In this document: positions 37,434-47,710 of the stretch, one piece after another
Position numbering within the stretch: the first letter of the stretch is position 1
Layout of the letters: each line of letters begins with the position of its first letter
From: Myripristis murdjan
Taxonomy: Eukaryota; Chordata; Actinopteri; Holocentriformes; Holocentridae
Length of the DNA stretch: 64,000 bases
Direction of reading: 5' to 3'
Assembly: GCF_902150065.1 (NCBI RefSeq)
Contig: NC_043989.1
Coordinates: 23,301,667 to 23,365,666 of the forward strand
Position numbers and translations under genes: made by a program
Notes under the pieces: generated by a model
The model's database searches: none
What the model was told of the DNA's origin: nothing
What the model saw: the letters and a program-made list of their open reading frames with translations, nothing else

Positions 37434-40400
37434 CTACACGTGGGCACGCTCGTAATGGTTGCTGAGGCGTCCTGCGGTGATGAAGCCTTTGCCACACAGC
37501 TGGCAGACATGAGGCCAATCCTTGTGTAAACTCACTACATGCTTGTTGTACAGCATTTGGGTGGAGAATTTCTTGTCACACTTCTGACAAGTGATCTTTA
37601 GAGTACCCTGGCACTTGCGTCTGTGCAGGCTCATTAATGACCGGCAGCGAAACATCGCGCCACACTTCTCACACTTGATGGGCTTCTCCCCTGTGTGGAT
37701 GCGAAAGTGTTCTATCAGTAAGTATTTGGACTTCAGGACCCTCCCGCACGCTGAGCAGACGAAACCGTCAGGGCCCTGCGTGCCCATGCTTTGCCACGCC
37801 ACAGGCCGACTTTGTGTTATTTTACCTTGGCTGAGGTCTAACACATCATCTTTGTGTTTATCTGGTGGGTTCAGCTTGTTGCCGGGCAAAGTTGAGTCCA
37901 CTCGATGAGCTTCAGCGCCGTCTAAAGGTCTGGTCCATGCAAGGTCTCCATTAGCTTCTTCATATTTAGGCTTCCCCGTGTGGGCTTTACAAATATGTAT
38001 TTTCAGTGAGTGTTTGATGCGAAATGTCCGTTGGCATTCAGTGCAAGCAAATGGCTTCTCACCGGTATGAATGCGCATGTGATCTCTGAGTGTGAAGCGA
38101 GAATAGCACTTCTTTTTGCACACTGGGCAGGAGTGCTTTCTGGAAGTAGATGCGTTTTTGAGGGGAGGAGCTGGGTTGTTGCTGCCAGAGGTAGGTTTGC
38201 AATCCTTGTTTTTGAGAGGCTGTTTTTTTCCTGGTGAGACTAGTTCGTCCGCATTGTCGCACTCAGGTTCTTGTTTTGGTAGGTCAACTGTCTTAGCTTT
38301 TTTTAAGTTTAGTTTCTTGAGTTTCCGACAAGTCTTTTTATGAGTAGCGAGATAACATGGGAAATTGAACACCTTATGGCAAGCTAGGCATTTTTTGTGT
38401 GACCTTGTGTGTACACTTCGGCCAAACTCTGTGTCAAAGACCTTGTTGCAGAACTTGCATAAGTAAGTCTTGCCACTGTCATTCACCATCGCGTGCTGTC
38501 TTTCATCTGAGCCAGGTTCAGTTTTGGTCATCACCCCATTTCTTTGTTCTGTCCTCTTGATCTCCTCTGTCTGAGAATCTCTACTTCTCCGTCTACTACC
38601 CAAGGGGGCTGGTGGGTCAGAATCCTCTTGTTTAATGGCTTTGAGCAGATATTCAGCGCTGCCTGTTTGACCGCGACCACGACCTCGACCACGACCTCGA
38701 CCTCGACCGCGGCGTTTTGGCCCATGCAGGGACAGGCTTTGGTCCTTGATATGTTTGAGCCTCTTGTTTGCTGATGAGCCTACAACAGAGGAGAGTGAAA
38801 AGTGTTTAATCTGTGACATGAATACAACACCCAAAAATCAGTTATCACAATGAAAACTGTTTTATTTTACTTCTGGTATTGCTTGGTGAGTGTGCAGTGG
38901 AGACAGGAAAGATAGCTGAGAGTGAGAAAGTGAGGTCTGAAAAGGGTAATGTCCAGGTTTGAACCCATGATGTAAATTCAAGGTGCACACCTTAGCCCAC
39001 TGTTTATAATATTTTATTAAAGCTAATGCTCTTGATGTTGCAATGTCTTAACTATCCCCTTTATATTTTTTTCCCCACACAGGAAGGTTAATCAGGACAA
39101 GATAAGTACAACAAATACTAAAACTAATTCTACTGATAATAATTAAAATAATGACCATAAAACATGATGGTTTTACATGAATTTGAAATACCTGTCTTTT
39201 TAAGAATCTACTTTACAGATATTCCCATCAGTAGGGAGACCTCTGTCTTTGGCAGTGGAAGAAATTGTATTTTTCTAACAAAGTTATGCTGTAATTTAAA
39301 TGTGCGGTGAAATGTAATCTGCTTTTCTCAATTTTGTGGTATGATTTAAACAAGGGAGCTGGTAATGTAAAGATACCCAAATTATGTCAGTATTGTGAGA
39401 TTTGACTGACGGCTTTTGAAAAACCTTGTTTATGGTTACCAACAGAAATAAACAGATTGAGTTCCTATCTTCTTGCAGGTGCATGCCTCCATTATTTCAG
39501 GATGCTCAAGGTCTCAAAGTTTCAGTGCCTTGCATAAGTATTCAACCCCCTTGAGCTTTTCGACATTTTGCAGTGTTCCAACCTAGAATTCAGATGGATT
39601 TTATTTGGCTTTTTGTCATTTGATAAATACAACATGCACAATGCTTTGAAGGCAAAAAATACTTTTTGTTGTGACACAAACAATAATTTGTTTTGGTCCC
39701 CCCCCCCCCCCCCCCCCCAAAAGGCAATACTTGGTAGAAGTGCCTTTCACTGAAATTACAGCAACAAGTCTTGTAAGGTATGTCTCTACCAGCTTTGCAC
39801 ATCTAGAGTCTGTAATTTTTGCCCATTCTTCTTGGCAAAATAGCTTGATCAGTCCCGATGGATGCCTGTCAACAGTAATTATCAAGTCTCCCCACAGACT
39901 CTCAAATGGACTGAGGTCTGAGCTTTGACTGAGCCATTCAAAGACATTAACATTGTTTGCCTTAAATGATTCCAGTGCAGCTCTGGCTGTCTGCTCTGGG
40001 TCAGTGTCCTGCTGGAAGGTGAACCTCCACCCCAGGCTCAAGATTCTTGCTGCCTGAAAACAAATTTTCATTAAGAGCTGCCTTATATTTAGCAACATCC
40101 ATCTTGCCCTGCTCAGTACCTGCTGATGAAAAGCACACCCACAGCATGATGCTGCCACCACCGTGTTTCATGGTGGGGATGATGTGTGCTCAAGGAGATG
40201 TGCACTGTTCCATTTCTGCCACACATAGTGTTTTGCAGCAGGGCCAAAAACTTCAATTTTGGCCTCATCTGATCAGATTGCCCTCTTCCACATGTTTGCT
40301 TTATCTCCCACATGGCTTTTAACAAACTCCAAAGGGACTTCTTATGGCTGTCTTTCAGCCACCACCTCCTGCACTCCCCCTTTCCCTCAATGCACCATGG

Positions 40401-42911
40401 CAAGAAGCACAATAATGTCAATTTGAATTCCAGACTGTATTACTACAAAATGTGGAAAAGTCCACATTAGACTGAAAAGGGGTATGAATTCCTAATTTGA
40501 GCTGAAAATTTGTGTTAAACTGAAGGACACAAGTAGCAGTATTCATATTCACAACAGCCATGGGGATTGTAAACGAGTGAGGGTAGATGTAGCAGTGTAC
40601 ATGCTGACCAAAACAATAATTATTTACAACACTCACGTTTCTTGGATCTGTGGTGAGTAGGCCTAGTTGTTAGCTTGCTGGATTCAAAGCCATCATCCTC
40701 CACCTAAAATATATGCACTGATTACATTCTGCAGTAATTAACAATACAACAAAGCAGTCAGGGTGTATTTTCATTAGGAACATCATCTCCAACAGAAGAG
40801 AAAAATAAGATTAACTCTCTTTAGTACTGTATGTCAGCCCCTAGCTTCTCCTGGACATCCTGATGTCAGCTCGGGTGCAACACAGCAAGACAATGCATCT
40901 GAAGAAAATGCAATACATCGTGCACTCAGTCTATCACCGAAGGTTGTTAGACAGTAACTACATGCCAAACAGGGCTGGGCGATTTATCAGTATTTTACTG
41001 TTATCATAATATGACACTAGATGTCTACAATTTTGGATACTGTAATATCATAAGTATATCATAATATAGTACTAGCATGAGTGTTGTCTTGTCCTGGCTT
41101 TACAGGTTGTGTTGCAGTAAAGGGATACAATTTTCTGTTGTGGCTGTTGCTTTATTTGCTTCTACCTGCGTGGTGACCATATCCACATTAATAATGACTC
41201 GACCATCGACTATGTATTAATATCTTATGAAATCTCAAACAGTCATCCCTACAATATCAACACAGATATTTGGTCAAAGATATTGTGACTGACTGGTTAG
41301 GCCTATGTACAAAGTTCACAAAAGCATGTACATTCAAACGATAAATACTAGGTGCTGGACATGTAAACATATGAGAAATAGAAAATAGTTTGCACACCAG
41401 ATGATATGCTCCTGTCAACATTTAATTGTAACAGTGGAACACAATTAAATGTTGATGGGGGCATATCATCTGGTATGCGGACTCTATTTTTCTATTTCTA
41501 ACTGGTTAAGCCTTCTCACCTCACTTTTATTATACTTTTCATCAGAGGAGCAAATTGCAATCTGGTCTGGTAAAAGCAGAAACTGACCATAACACCATTT
41601 ATACAGCCTTGTTTGACAAAGCTCCTGGGTTTTGAGTATTTTTAGCCGCACCATGTCTCACTCCCTCAAAGGCACTAGCAACTATCCTGGATGAAACTAT
41701 AAAATCAGCATTTCAATTCTCTTGATTGAGACTGTTCCTCCAATCTGTGGCTTCAAACAATATGCATCATCAAGTTTGATTTCCTCTGCTCTCTGCTGAT
41801 CTCTGCTGCTAAATTCTAATGTCACACACCTCCTGCTTGATGTTTGGGAGGTGCCACAGAGAGATGGAGAGCGGCCGCAGGGTTACGCTGGGGCATGCAC
41901 CATCGTCCTGCTTGGTCCAGCCCATGCTGTCGTAGCCCAGTGGAGCACACCAGTCATCAGGTACTGCACAAAGAAACACATACAAATGACAAACTGATGA
42001 GTTGGACCGCATGATTTCAACAAATATCCAGGCTGTATAATACTGTTATTAATTCTGCTTGTCGCACTCGTAAATTATGATGCACACAAATTTTATGAAT
42101 CAGTTCTTTTTTTTTTTAAATCCAAAAAGCTTATCTGTCATGGATATAAAAGTGAGACATGCTACAAGACCAGATTATCCTGTCAAGCAATTTTCTTTTT
42201 ACTTTCTCTTTTATGAATAACTTCAGCCTCTCGACATCAAAGCCCATGCAGCTCTCAACATCACGATTTTTGGTTGCTGGTGTTGTGCAGCCGCCCTCGT
42301 CCATGCATACATTTAAAACAAGAGCCAGCCACATTTTAGCAAAATAAACAGTGATATTTATAGTGAATTAAACTATATCATAACATGCAAAAATACTGCA
42401 AATGGGTAAATACAAACAATGATAACAGCATAAATTTGACTGTAAAATGGTTTGGCCACGGCTGGTTAGATAATGAACCATGAGTTTTTCTGTTTAGTGT
42501 TACCACTCAAAAAGCCATGTTTGAATTGAAAAATAAACTGGGCCTGAATGCAGTGAACAGCATATTCTATTGAACGACCTCAAACTGTTTACACACCATA
42601 CCTTCAACATCAATCTCAGGAACGATGGATGTTTCCGCAGGTGCATTCAACCCATCTTCAGGCTCTTTTTGCGTTTCACTCAGCCTGTCTCCCTCAAGGT
42701 CTTTACTCTCTGCTTCTTTCAGCCTCCTCTCTGCCCTCTCTAGCTTCATCTGAAGTCTGGATATCTCCTCTACTTTCTGCGCCAGCTCCACTTGATGGTC
42801 ATGTAGGCAGGTCTCAAAGATCTTGGAGATTTCAAACACAGCTGTCCTCAGCACCGAGTCCATAGTCAGGGTCACCTGTGCCCTGAAGCCTCTCTTTAGG
42901 TAGTCCGACAT
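37434..42911 (-). CDS. C2H2 zinc-finger protein 2 (coiled-coil N-terminus, RG-repeat, about eight fingers)
   Basis: Four coding exons: 42602-42911, 41830-41963, 40637-40703, 37434-38779; 1857 nt, 618 residues; intron phases 1, 0, 1. Exon 1 carries the same module as its neighbours (MDSVLRTAVFEISKIFE, VELAQKVEEISRLQMKL). Exon 2 ends in IKQE. The last exon begins with a basic (RG)n tract near residues 193-207, which is AT-hook- or RG-box-like. It continues with further K-x-E sites (AIKQE, TKTE, PKQE), and then fingers from about residue 275 to the C-terminus. At least two fingers end in H-x3-C instead of H-x3-H (HKKTC, HRRKC). A long Lys-rich linker splits the finger array. Probably a nuclear DNA-binding protein. 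A candidate acceptor (CTCTGCAG|CG) just before the ATG suggests a non-coding leader exon. The intron between exons 3 and 4 hosts a decayed Tc1 copy. No orthologue assigned. Confidence 0.87.
39523..40492 (-). mobile_element. decayed Tc1-like DNA transposon (different lineage)
   Basis: The left end CAGTGCCTTGCATAAGTATT is inverted, with drift, at the right (GGGGTATGAATTCC near 40479-40492). This is the 'cagtgccttgc...agtattcat' type of fish Tc1. On the minus strand one frame keeps the transposase C-terminal half (TFQQDTDPEQTARAALESFK, SSDLSPFESLWGDL, EEWAKI). Earlier pieces survive in other frames (SHKKSLWSLLKA, HHETRWWQHHAVG), so it has several frameshifts and a lost N-terminus. A 21-base C run (39698-39718) lies near its left end. 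It sits in the last intron of zinc-finger gene 2. Confidence 0.85.
40976..41290. mobile_element. AT-rich 'GGGCTGGGCGAT' repeat
   Basis: Begins GGGCTGGGCGATTTATCAGT and continues as ATATCATAATAT-type sequence. This wording heads a common AT-rich non-autonomous element in fish genomes. A related block lies at 48229-48545. The right end is unclear. Confidence 0.4.
41374..41499. repeat. long near-perfect inverted repeat (hairpin)
   Basis: The left arm, 41374-41429, and the right arm, 41441-41499, are reverse complements over about 57 bases with roughly eight differences. The cores CCAGATGATATGC and CAACATTTAATTGT are exact. The loop is about 11 bases. It lies in the intron between exons 2 and 3 of zinc-finger gene 2, so the transcript would fold into a long stem. 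Fold-back element, MITE, or small-RNA precursor are all possible. Confidence 0.8.
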
Positions 42912-43749
42912 CGCTGCAGAGGATTGGCGGCTTGCTCAGCCGCCTCCTGGCTCAGATAGCCCTTCACGATACTGCAGTGATCCAAGTAAGGAAACTCTCT
43001 CTTATCACGCTCCCTGTAAACAGAGATTGAGAGGTTTGACTCAGGCAGAGAACAGCACCTGTGCAGCTGGTAGGGATTCAATTTCTTGTTCAGGGACATT
43101 CTTGCTGAAAAGGGTTTCAAACCTTGGGAATTGTTGTTGAAGAGCAGCGTCCCTAATGCCAGCCTACTGTCCACCCACAGGCCGTCAGTGCATAATGATG
43201 GGGAGGGTTGCTGCTGATCTGTCAAACAAGAAGGCAGATTAGCCTGAAGGCAACAAAAACAAACACACCTTACACAATGCAGTTACATGGCAAATCCCTT
43301 AATGTACACTGTATGGAAGCTCAGTCGACAAAGTTAACGTTAGCATTTTTTTTTACTCTTCTTTAGTTAACTAAAAACAACGATGACTGACTCAATGGAA
43401 ATATTCGCCTTCAACGAAAAACCAAGACGCCGGCACTTGTGTTATTATTTAAACTACTGCGCTCACAGTTTCCACGCTGTAGAGGAAAAAATGAACAAAA
43501 GTGCAGGTATAAATTTACATTCAGCGCGTTAGACATGGCGGTCTATTGACCATGATGCGCTGTGTCTTCAGGTGCGTGTAGTCGGGGCAAAAGTACTGAC
43601 CAGGGGGCTCAAAGGGCAACACTGCAGTTCGTCCACCGTGACGAAGGTCGACAGCTTCCCCCCGGACCCGAGAAAACATCCAATTACTCGACCTCTTTGG
43701 CGTCAAGGAACTAATTACTGTGCAGGGACCACATAGTCAAATTCTCCCT
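42912..43749 (-). other. 5' region of zinc-finger gene 2 with unexplained open frames
   Basis: Minus-strand frames of 109 codons (43225-42896, from MTDQQQPSPSL) and 61 codons (43706-43521, from MTPKRSSNWMF) are unlike any family I know and lie in different frames from the zinc-finger start. Splice-like signals exist (acceptor TTGACAG near 43219, donor CACAG|GTGCTG near 43056, acceptor TTTACAG near 43020). The simplest reading is leader exons and introns of the zinc-finger transcript. A small separate protein is not excluded. Confidence 0.25.
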
Positions 43750-43808
43750 CCGCCATCTTTCCTCGACAAGCACCAGCGGGAGGGCGCCGCGCATGCGCGA
43801 ACTTCACC
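43750..43808 (-). promoter_or_regulatory. YY1 and NRF1 motifs, likely promoter of zinc-finger gene 2
   Basis: GCGCATGCGC (43799-43808) is a full NRF1 palindrome. CCGCCATCTTT (43750-43760) is a YY1 site whose minus-strand form AAGATGGCGG is typical of the first transcribed bases. Both lie about 850 bases upstream of the gene 2 start in CpG-rich DNA. Confidence 0.55.
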
Positions 43809-44566
43809 TGCACGTCACTGCCGCTGCTCCAACATCTGTCCTTTTTCTTTTTCCTCAAAGTACATGTTACAGTACATTTTACATTAAACAAGTTGCTGTA
43901 AATATGCTTCAGTGTAAATATTATAAAATAATATAAATAATATATAAAATATATAATACATTTATAAAATAAAAATAAATAATATAAAAATAACTTACAA
44001 TGAGTTTTACAATTCAATAGCAGTCAAGTATGATTGGGAAAAATAGAAAAAAAAATCCTAATCTAAAAACAGGGTATTTTTAACCCGCTGTTCCAACGTC
44101 AAATGTAACGCTGCTGTAGCTTTTACTGCACAGGTTTTCCGTCTGTACTGTGTCTGCCGGCTGAAACGCTTGCGTACGCTGCGCAACGCCGTCACTATAG
44201 CAACCGGTATGAAACAAAGACAAGTTGCCACGAAACATAAAATTTTTAGCACTGTATGTTGGAGACTTTCAGATTTACCTGCTCAAATCATCATCGAGAG
44301 CATTAGCTGTGTAGTTTTCTTCTTCCTTTCCACGGTGTTTGGCATCGTGCTGCTGTGTGTTTATTTATTTATTTTTGTAAATCTTTATTTCAAGACAGTT
44401 AACACAGATAATACCATTGCAACAAAGACAGAAACAGAAAAAAAAAATAATAATAAATAAAACTTACTCAAAGATTTTGAAACTAATGCATACATTCATT
44501 TTGACCGCTTTTTTGTTTTGGGAGGAAGAAATCGGTCCAGTTCGTTCATGAATACAAAGAATTTAG

Positions 44567-44629
44567 TTGTTTTGTTTTGTTTTGTTTTGTTTTGTTTGTT
44601 TGTTTTGTTTTGTTTTGTTTTGTTTTTTT
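44567..44629. repeat. (TTTTG)n pentanucleotide repeat
   Basis: About twelve TTTTG units with two shortened ones. No body of a retroelement was recognised next to it. Confidence 0.9.
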
Positions 44630-45409
44630 GTAAATTTGCATTTGTGAATGGTGACTTAAACAGGCCATTTGTACATTTACAAGACCAAAATAAATGGGGA
44701 GCAAGTTTCAGGAGGCAATTCACATCTACGTCACTTTTTAACTTTTATAAGAAAAGTTTTGCTGGATAAAATCTATGGATCAACTTAAATGAGACTTCTT
44801 TTGCCTTATTTGTTGAAGGGAATTTTTGTGGTCAGGACCAAACTTTTTTCCAGTCACTATCACTAACATAATCACTCCAATAAAATGTTGCTGTAGCAGC
44901 AGAAACCATGTTGTCGTGTAATAAAGCTCTTATTTTGGAGTTCATACCCCATCCAGCTGGCGTGTAGTTTCCCAGCCGTGTTTGATGAGGGTGTCCCCGG
45001 AAGTCATGAGCACAGAGCTCCGCAGGGTCGCTGCCTCCACCTCTATGCATTTGCTGATCAAAGTGCAAATGAGTTTTATTTACAACTTCTAATTTCCGAG
45101 GTAATAGCTTACGAGGTGCACATGAAGGCAGCACCAGCCCAGGTGGAGGTGGCAGCTGGACTACAGTTCAGTTTCACACTAAATACAGGGTTACAAATAC
45201 ATTCAGCATCTCAGGGCTGCAGCTACTGCCACTGCGTCCTGTGCGACAGATCAGAGATCAGTGTACATGCTGGTCATTAATTCAATCAGTGCTGTTGATC
45301 ATCCAAAAAAAAAATTTTTTTTTCACCCCCTCTCTTCTTTCTTTTTTTCTTTTCTAATCTGATCGACTTTTTTTTCTTCACGTCATGTTTTCAATGGTCT
45401 GTACACATA

Positions 45410-46927
45410 CACTACTCACAAAAAGTTAGGGATATTCGGCTTTCGGGTGAAATTTCAGGATGAACCTAAAAAGCATTATAACCTTTACAGGTGAACTTAA
45501 TGTGACCTTCTGTAAACTTTTGAATGCACATGTCCAACTGTTCAATGTTTCAGTACTTTTTGCACAAGTTGCTGTTCTCTAACAAGGAGCTTAACGGCAA
45601 AATTCACAACAGGTGTTTGATCCATGAATCGACCAATAAATTTCCTGGTTCAATTAGAATTGGTATTTAAACAGTCCTCCTCATCATGCTGTTCACATTT
45701 TGACATCATGAGACCAAGACGACACCTAACAATTGATCAGCAGCACCTCGCCATTGCGAGGCTTCAAACAGGATGTTCTCAGACGGAAGTGGCCACTGAG
45801 CTTAGAGTGTCACAGAGTGTCATCAGCAGGTTGCAACAGAGATACAGAGAGACTGGAAGAGTCACAGAAAGGCATAGAAGTGGACGTTCTTTGGCCACAT
45901 CCCACACTGATGACCGCTTCATTGTGAACAGTGCCCTGTGGAACCGGATGATGAATGCCACTCAACTCCAGGCACGTTTAAGGGAGGTGAGAGGCACCCA
46001 AGTGTCACATCAGACCATTCGAAACCGTTTACATCAGCATGGTCTGAGTGCTAGACAACCTGCAAGGGTACCTGACCACACCACCAGGCACAGGTGTCAT
46101 CGTCTTGCATGGGCCAGGGAGCATTTACGCTGGACGAGGGACCAGTGGGCCTCAGTGCTGTTCTCTGATGAAAGCCGATTCATGTTGAGCAGAAATGATG
46201 TCCGCCAACGATGTTGGAGACGTCAAGGAGAGCACTATGGATCAGCCACTGTTGTCACCAGACGAGCCTTTGGTGGTGGTGGTGTTACTGTGTGGGCAGG
46301 TGTGTCTGGTCAGTACAGAACTGCCCTACACTTTGTGACAAGCCCATACTACCTGAATAACATCATTAATCCAGTCATTGTGCCCCTGCATAAACAACGC
46401 AGGCCTAATTTCATCTTCATGGACGACAATGCTCCAGCTCATCGAGGTCGTATCATTAGGGAACGGCTGCTGGAGACTGGGGTACCTCAAATGGAGTGGC
46501 CTGCACTTTCTCCAGACCTGAATCCCATAGAAAACCTATGGGATCAGCTGAGTCGCCGTGTAGAGGCTGGAGCTCTGTACCCCAGAACCTCAATGTCCTG
46601 AGGGCCGCCCTTCAAGAAGAGTGGGATGCCATGCCTCAGCAGACAATAACTCGACTTGTGAACAGCATGAGACGTCGTTGTCAAGCTGTAATTGATGCTC
46701 AAGGGCACATGACAAGTTATTGAGACATTGACATTTTTTGTTGTGGTATACCCACCACTGTTGTTGGCTTTTGTTTCAAGAAATTGTTTGAGATGAGGAA
46801 ATCACCAGTGCATGCTTCTACTTAAATGCCCTACTTTCATGATATAATATCACTGTAGTGTGAACTTTTTACATTTTCCGTAAATTTCACCCGTAAGCCA
46901 AATATCCCTAACTTTTTGTGAGTAGTG
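45410..46927 (+). mobile_element. Tc1-like DNA transposon, full length
   Basis: A 1518-base element flanked by TA on both sides (45408-45409, 46928-46929). Terminal inverted repeats of 46 bases begin CACTACTCACAAAAAGTTAG and differ at only two positions. It contains one transposase frame on the plus strand with a single frameshift. The complete ends, TA duplication and near-open frame indicate a fairly recent insertion. It sits between zinc-finger gene 2 and mif and does not interrupt either. Confidence 0.95.
45708..46723 (+). pseudogene. Tc1-like transposase with one late frameshift
   Basis: Start taken at ATG 45708 (MRPRRHLTIDQQHLAIARLQ), the position conserved in the family; an in-frame ATG at 45624 lies upstream. 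The N-terminal helix-turn-helix (CSQTEVATELRVSQSVISRL) is followed by the DD34E core: VLFSDESRF, IFMDDNAPAHRG, LSPDLNPIENLWD. After SRRVEAG the frame shifts, apparently by loss of one base near 46570. The intact continuation (VPQNLNVLRAALQEEWDAMP ... HMTSY, stop at 46721-46723) is in the next frame. All three catalytic acidic residues are present, so only the tail of about 45 residues is out of frame. Confidence 0.93.
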
Positions 46928-47196
46928 TATGTATATGCATCACCATGTGTCTGTGGTCAGTTTGACCCCAGGCTGTTTTAGTTGTGTAAAACAGCCAAGA
47001 AATATCGACATTTTACACAAATTTGTTGAAAAATACAATGCATACAAATACAAGATCCCTTAGCCTGAACTCCATTTAGTGGAATCTGCATGTCCACTCT
47101 CAGCTTTGTCTGCAAGTGGAAATGGTGCATTACTGACACCTACTGGCAATAAAACGAACTGCAATCGATAGAAAGGCAATCTTCTAGTTACCCGAT

Positions 47197-47238
47197 TTCC
47201 TCCTCGGGGATCAATAACGTATTTCTGATTCGGATTCT
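47197..47238 (+). mobile_element. possible LINE/SINE 3' tail
   Basis: TCCTCGGGGATCAATAACGT followed by ATTTCTGATTCGGATTC resembles the short conserved 3' tail of fish L2-type LINEs and their SINEs. No body was seen upstream. Confidence 0.3.
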
Positions 47239-47517
47239 TAAAAGAGATCGAGTTATGTCAAAATGTGTACAAACTTTTTAAACAAGCAGTGTAAGGACGT
47301 TAAGATGAAAGCAGAAATGTATACAAAATAAAATACTGAACTCATGTGTAGGACACATTTAAAAAAAAAAAAAAAAAAAAAAGCATTTGCCAATCAATTT
47401 AGTTTTATATTCAGTTCAATGAAAATGATTGCGGCCTCATACCAGGCTGATGCAATAATCATGTCCCATAATATCTAACAAGAAAATGCAGAGCCATTTG
47501 TGATGTCTAGGGTTAAC

Positions 47518-47523
47518 TTTATT
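47518..47523 (-). terminator. polyadenylation signal of mif
   Basis: AATAAA on the minus strand 188 bases past the mif stop codon; the spacing is typical. Confidence 0.65.
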
Positions 47524-47710
47524 GGAAGTCAAGGTGAAAGGTCCAGTGTCAATGAAAGGGGTCCAGCTAAGTGCTTTTAAACTACTCTTGTGTTCGCCCA
47601 GTGGACTGCTGGGTGTCTCCGATTCTTCATTTAGCCAATTTTAACTAAGCTCACACATGTAGGACAATACTGGAATGCTCTTATGTTGAAAGCTTGTGTT
47701 CACCTCCAGC

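Noticed and set aside
39698-39718. C21 run as a functional element
   Set aside because: Homopolymer inside a decayed transposon; more likely slippage or an assembly uncertainty.
44170-44460. Plus-strand 96-codon frame with a hydrophobic middle and an upstream X-box-like word
   Set aside because: No homology recognised and the frame ends in A-rich low-complexity; a membrane-like stretch alone is weak evidence.
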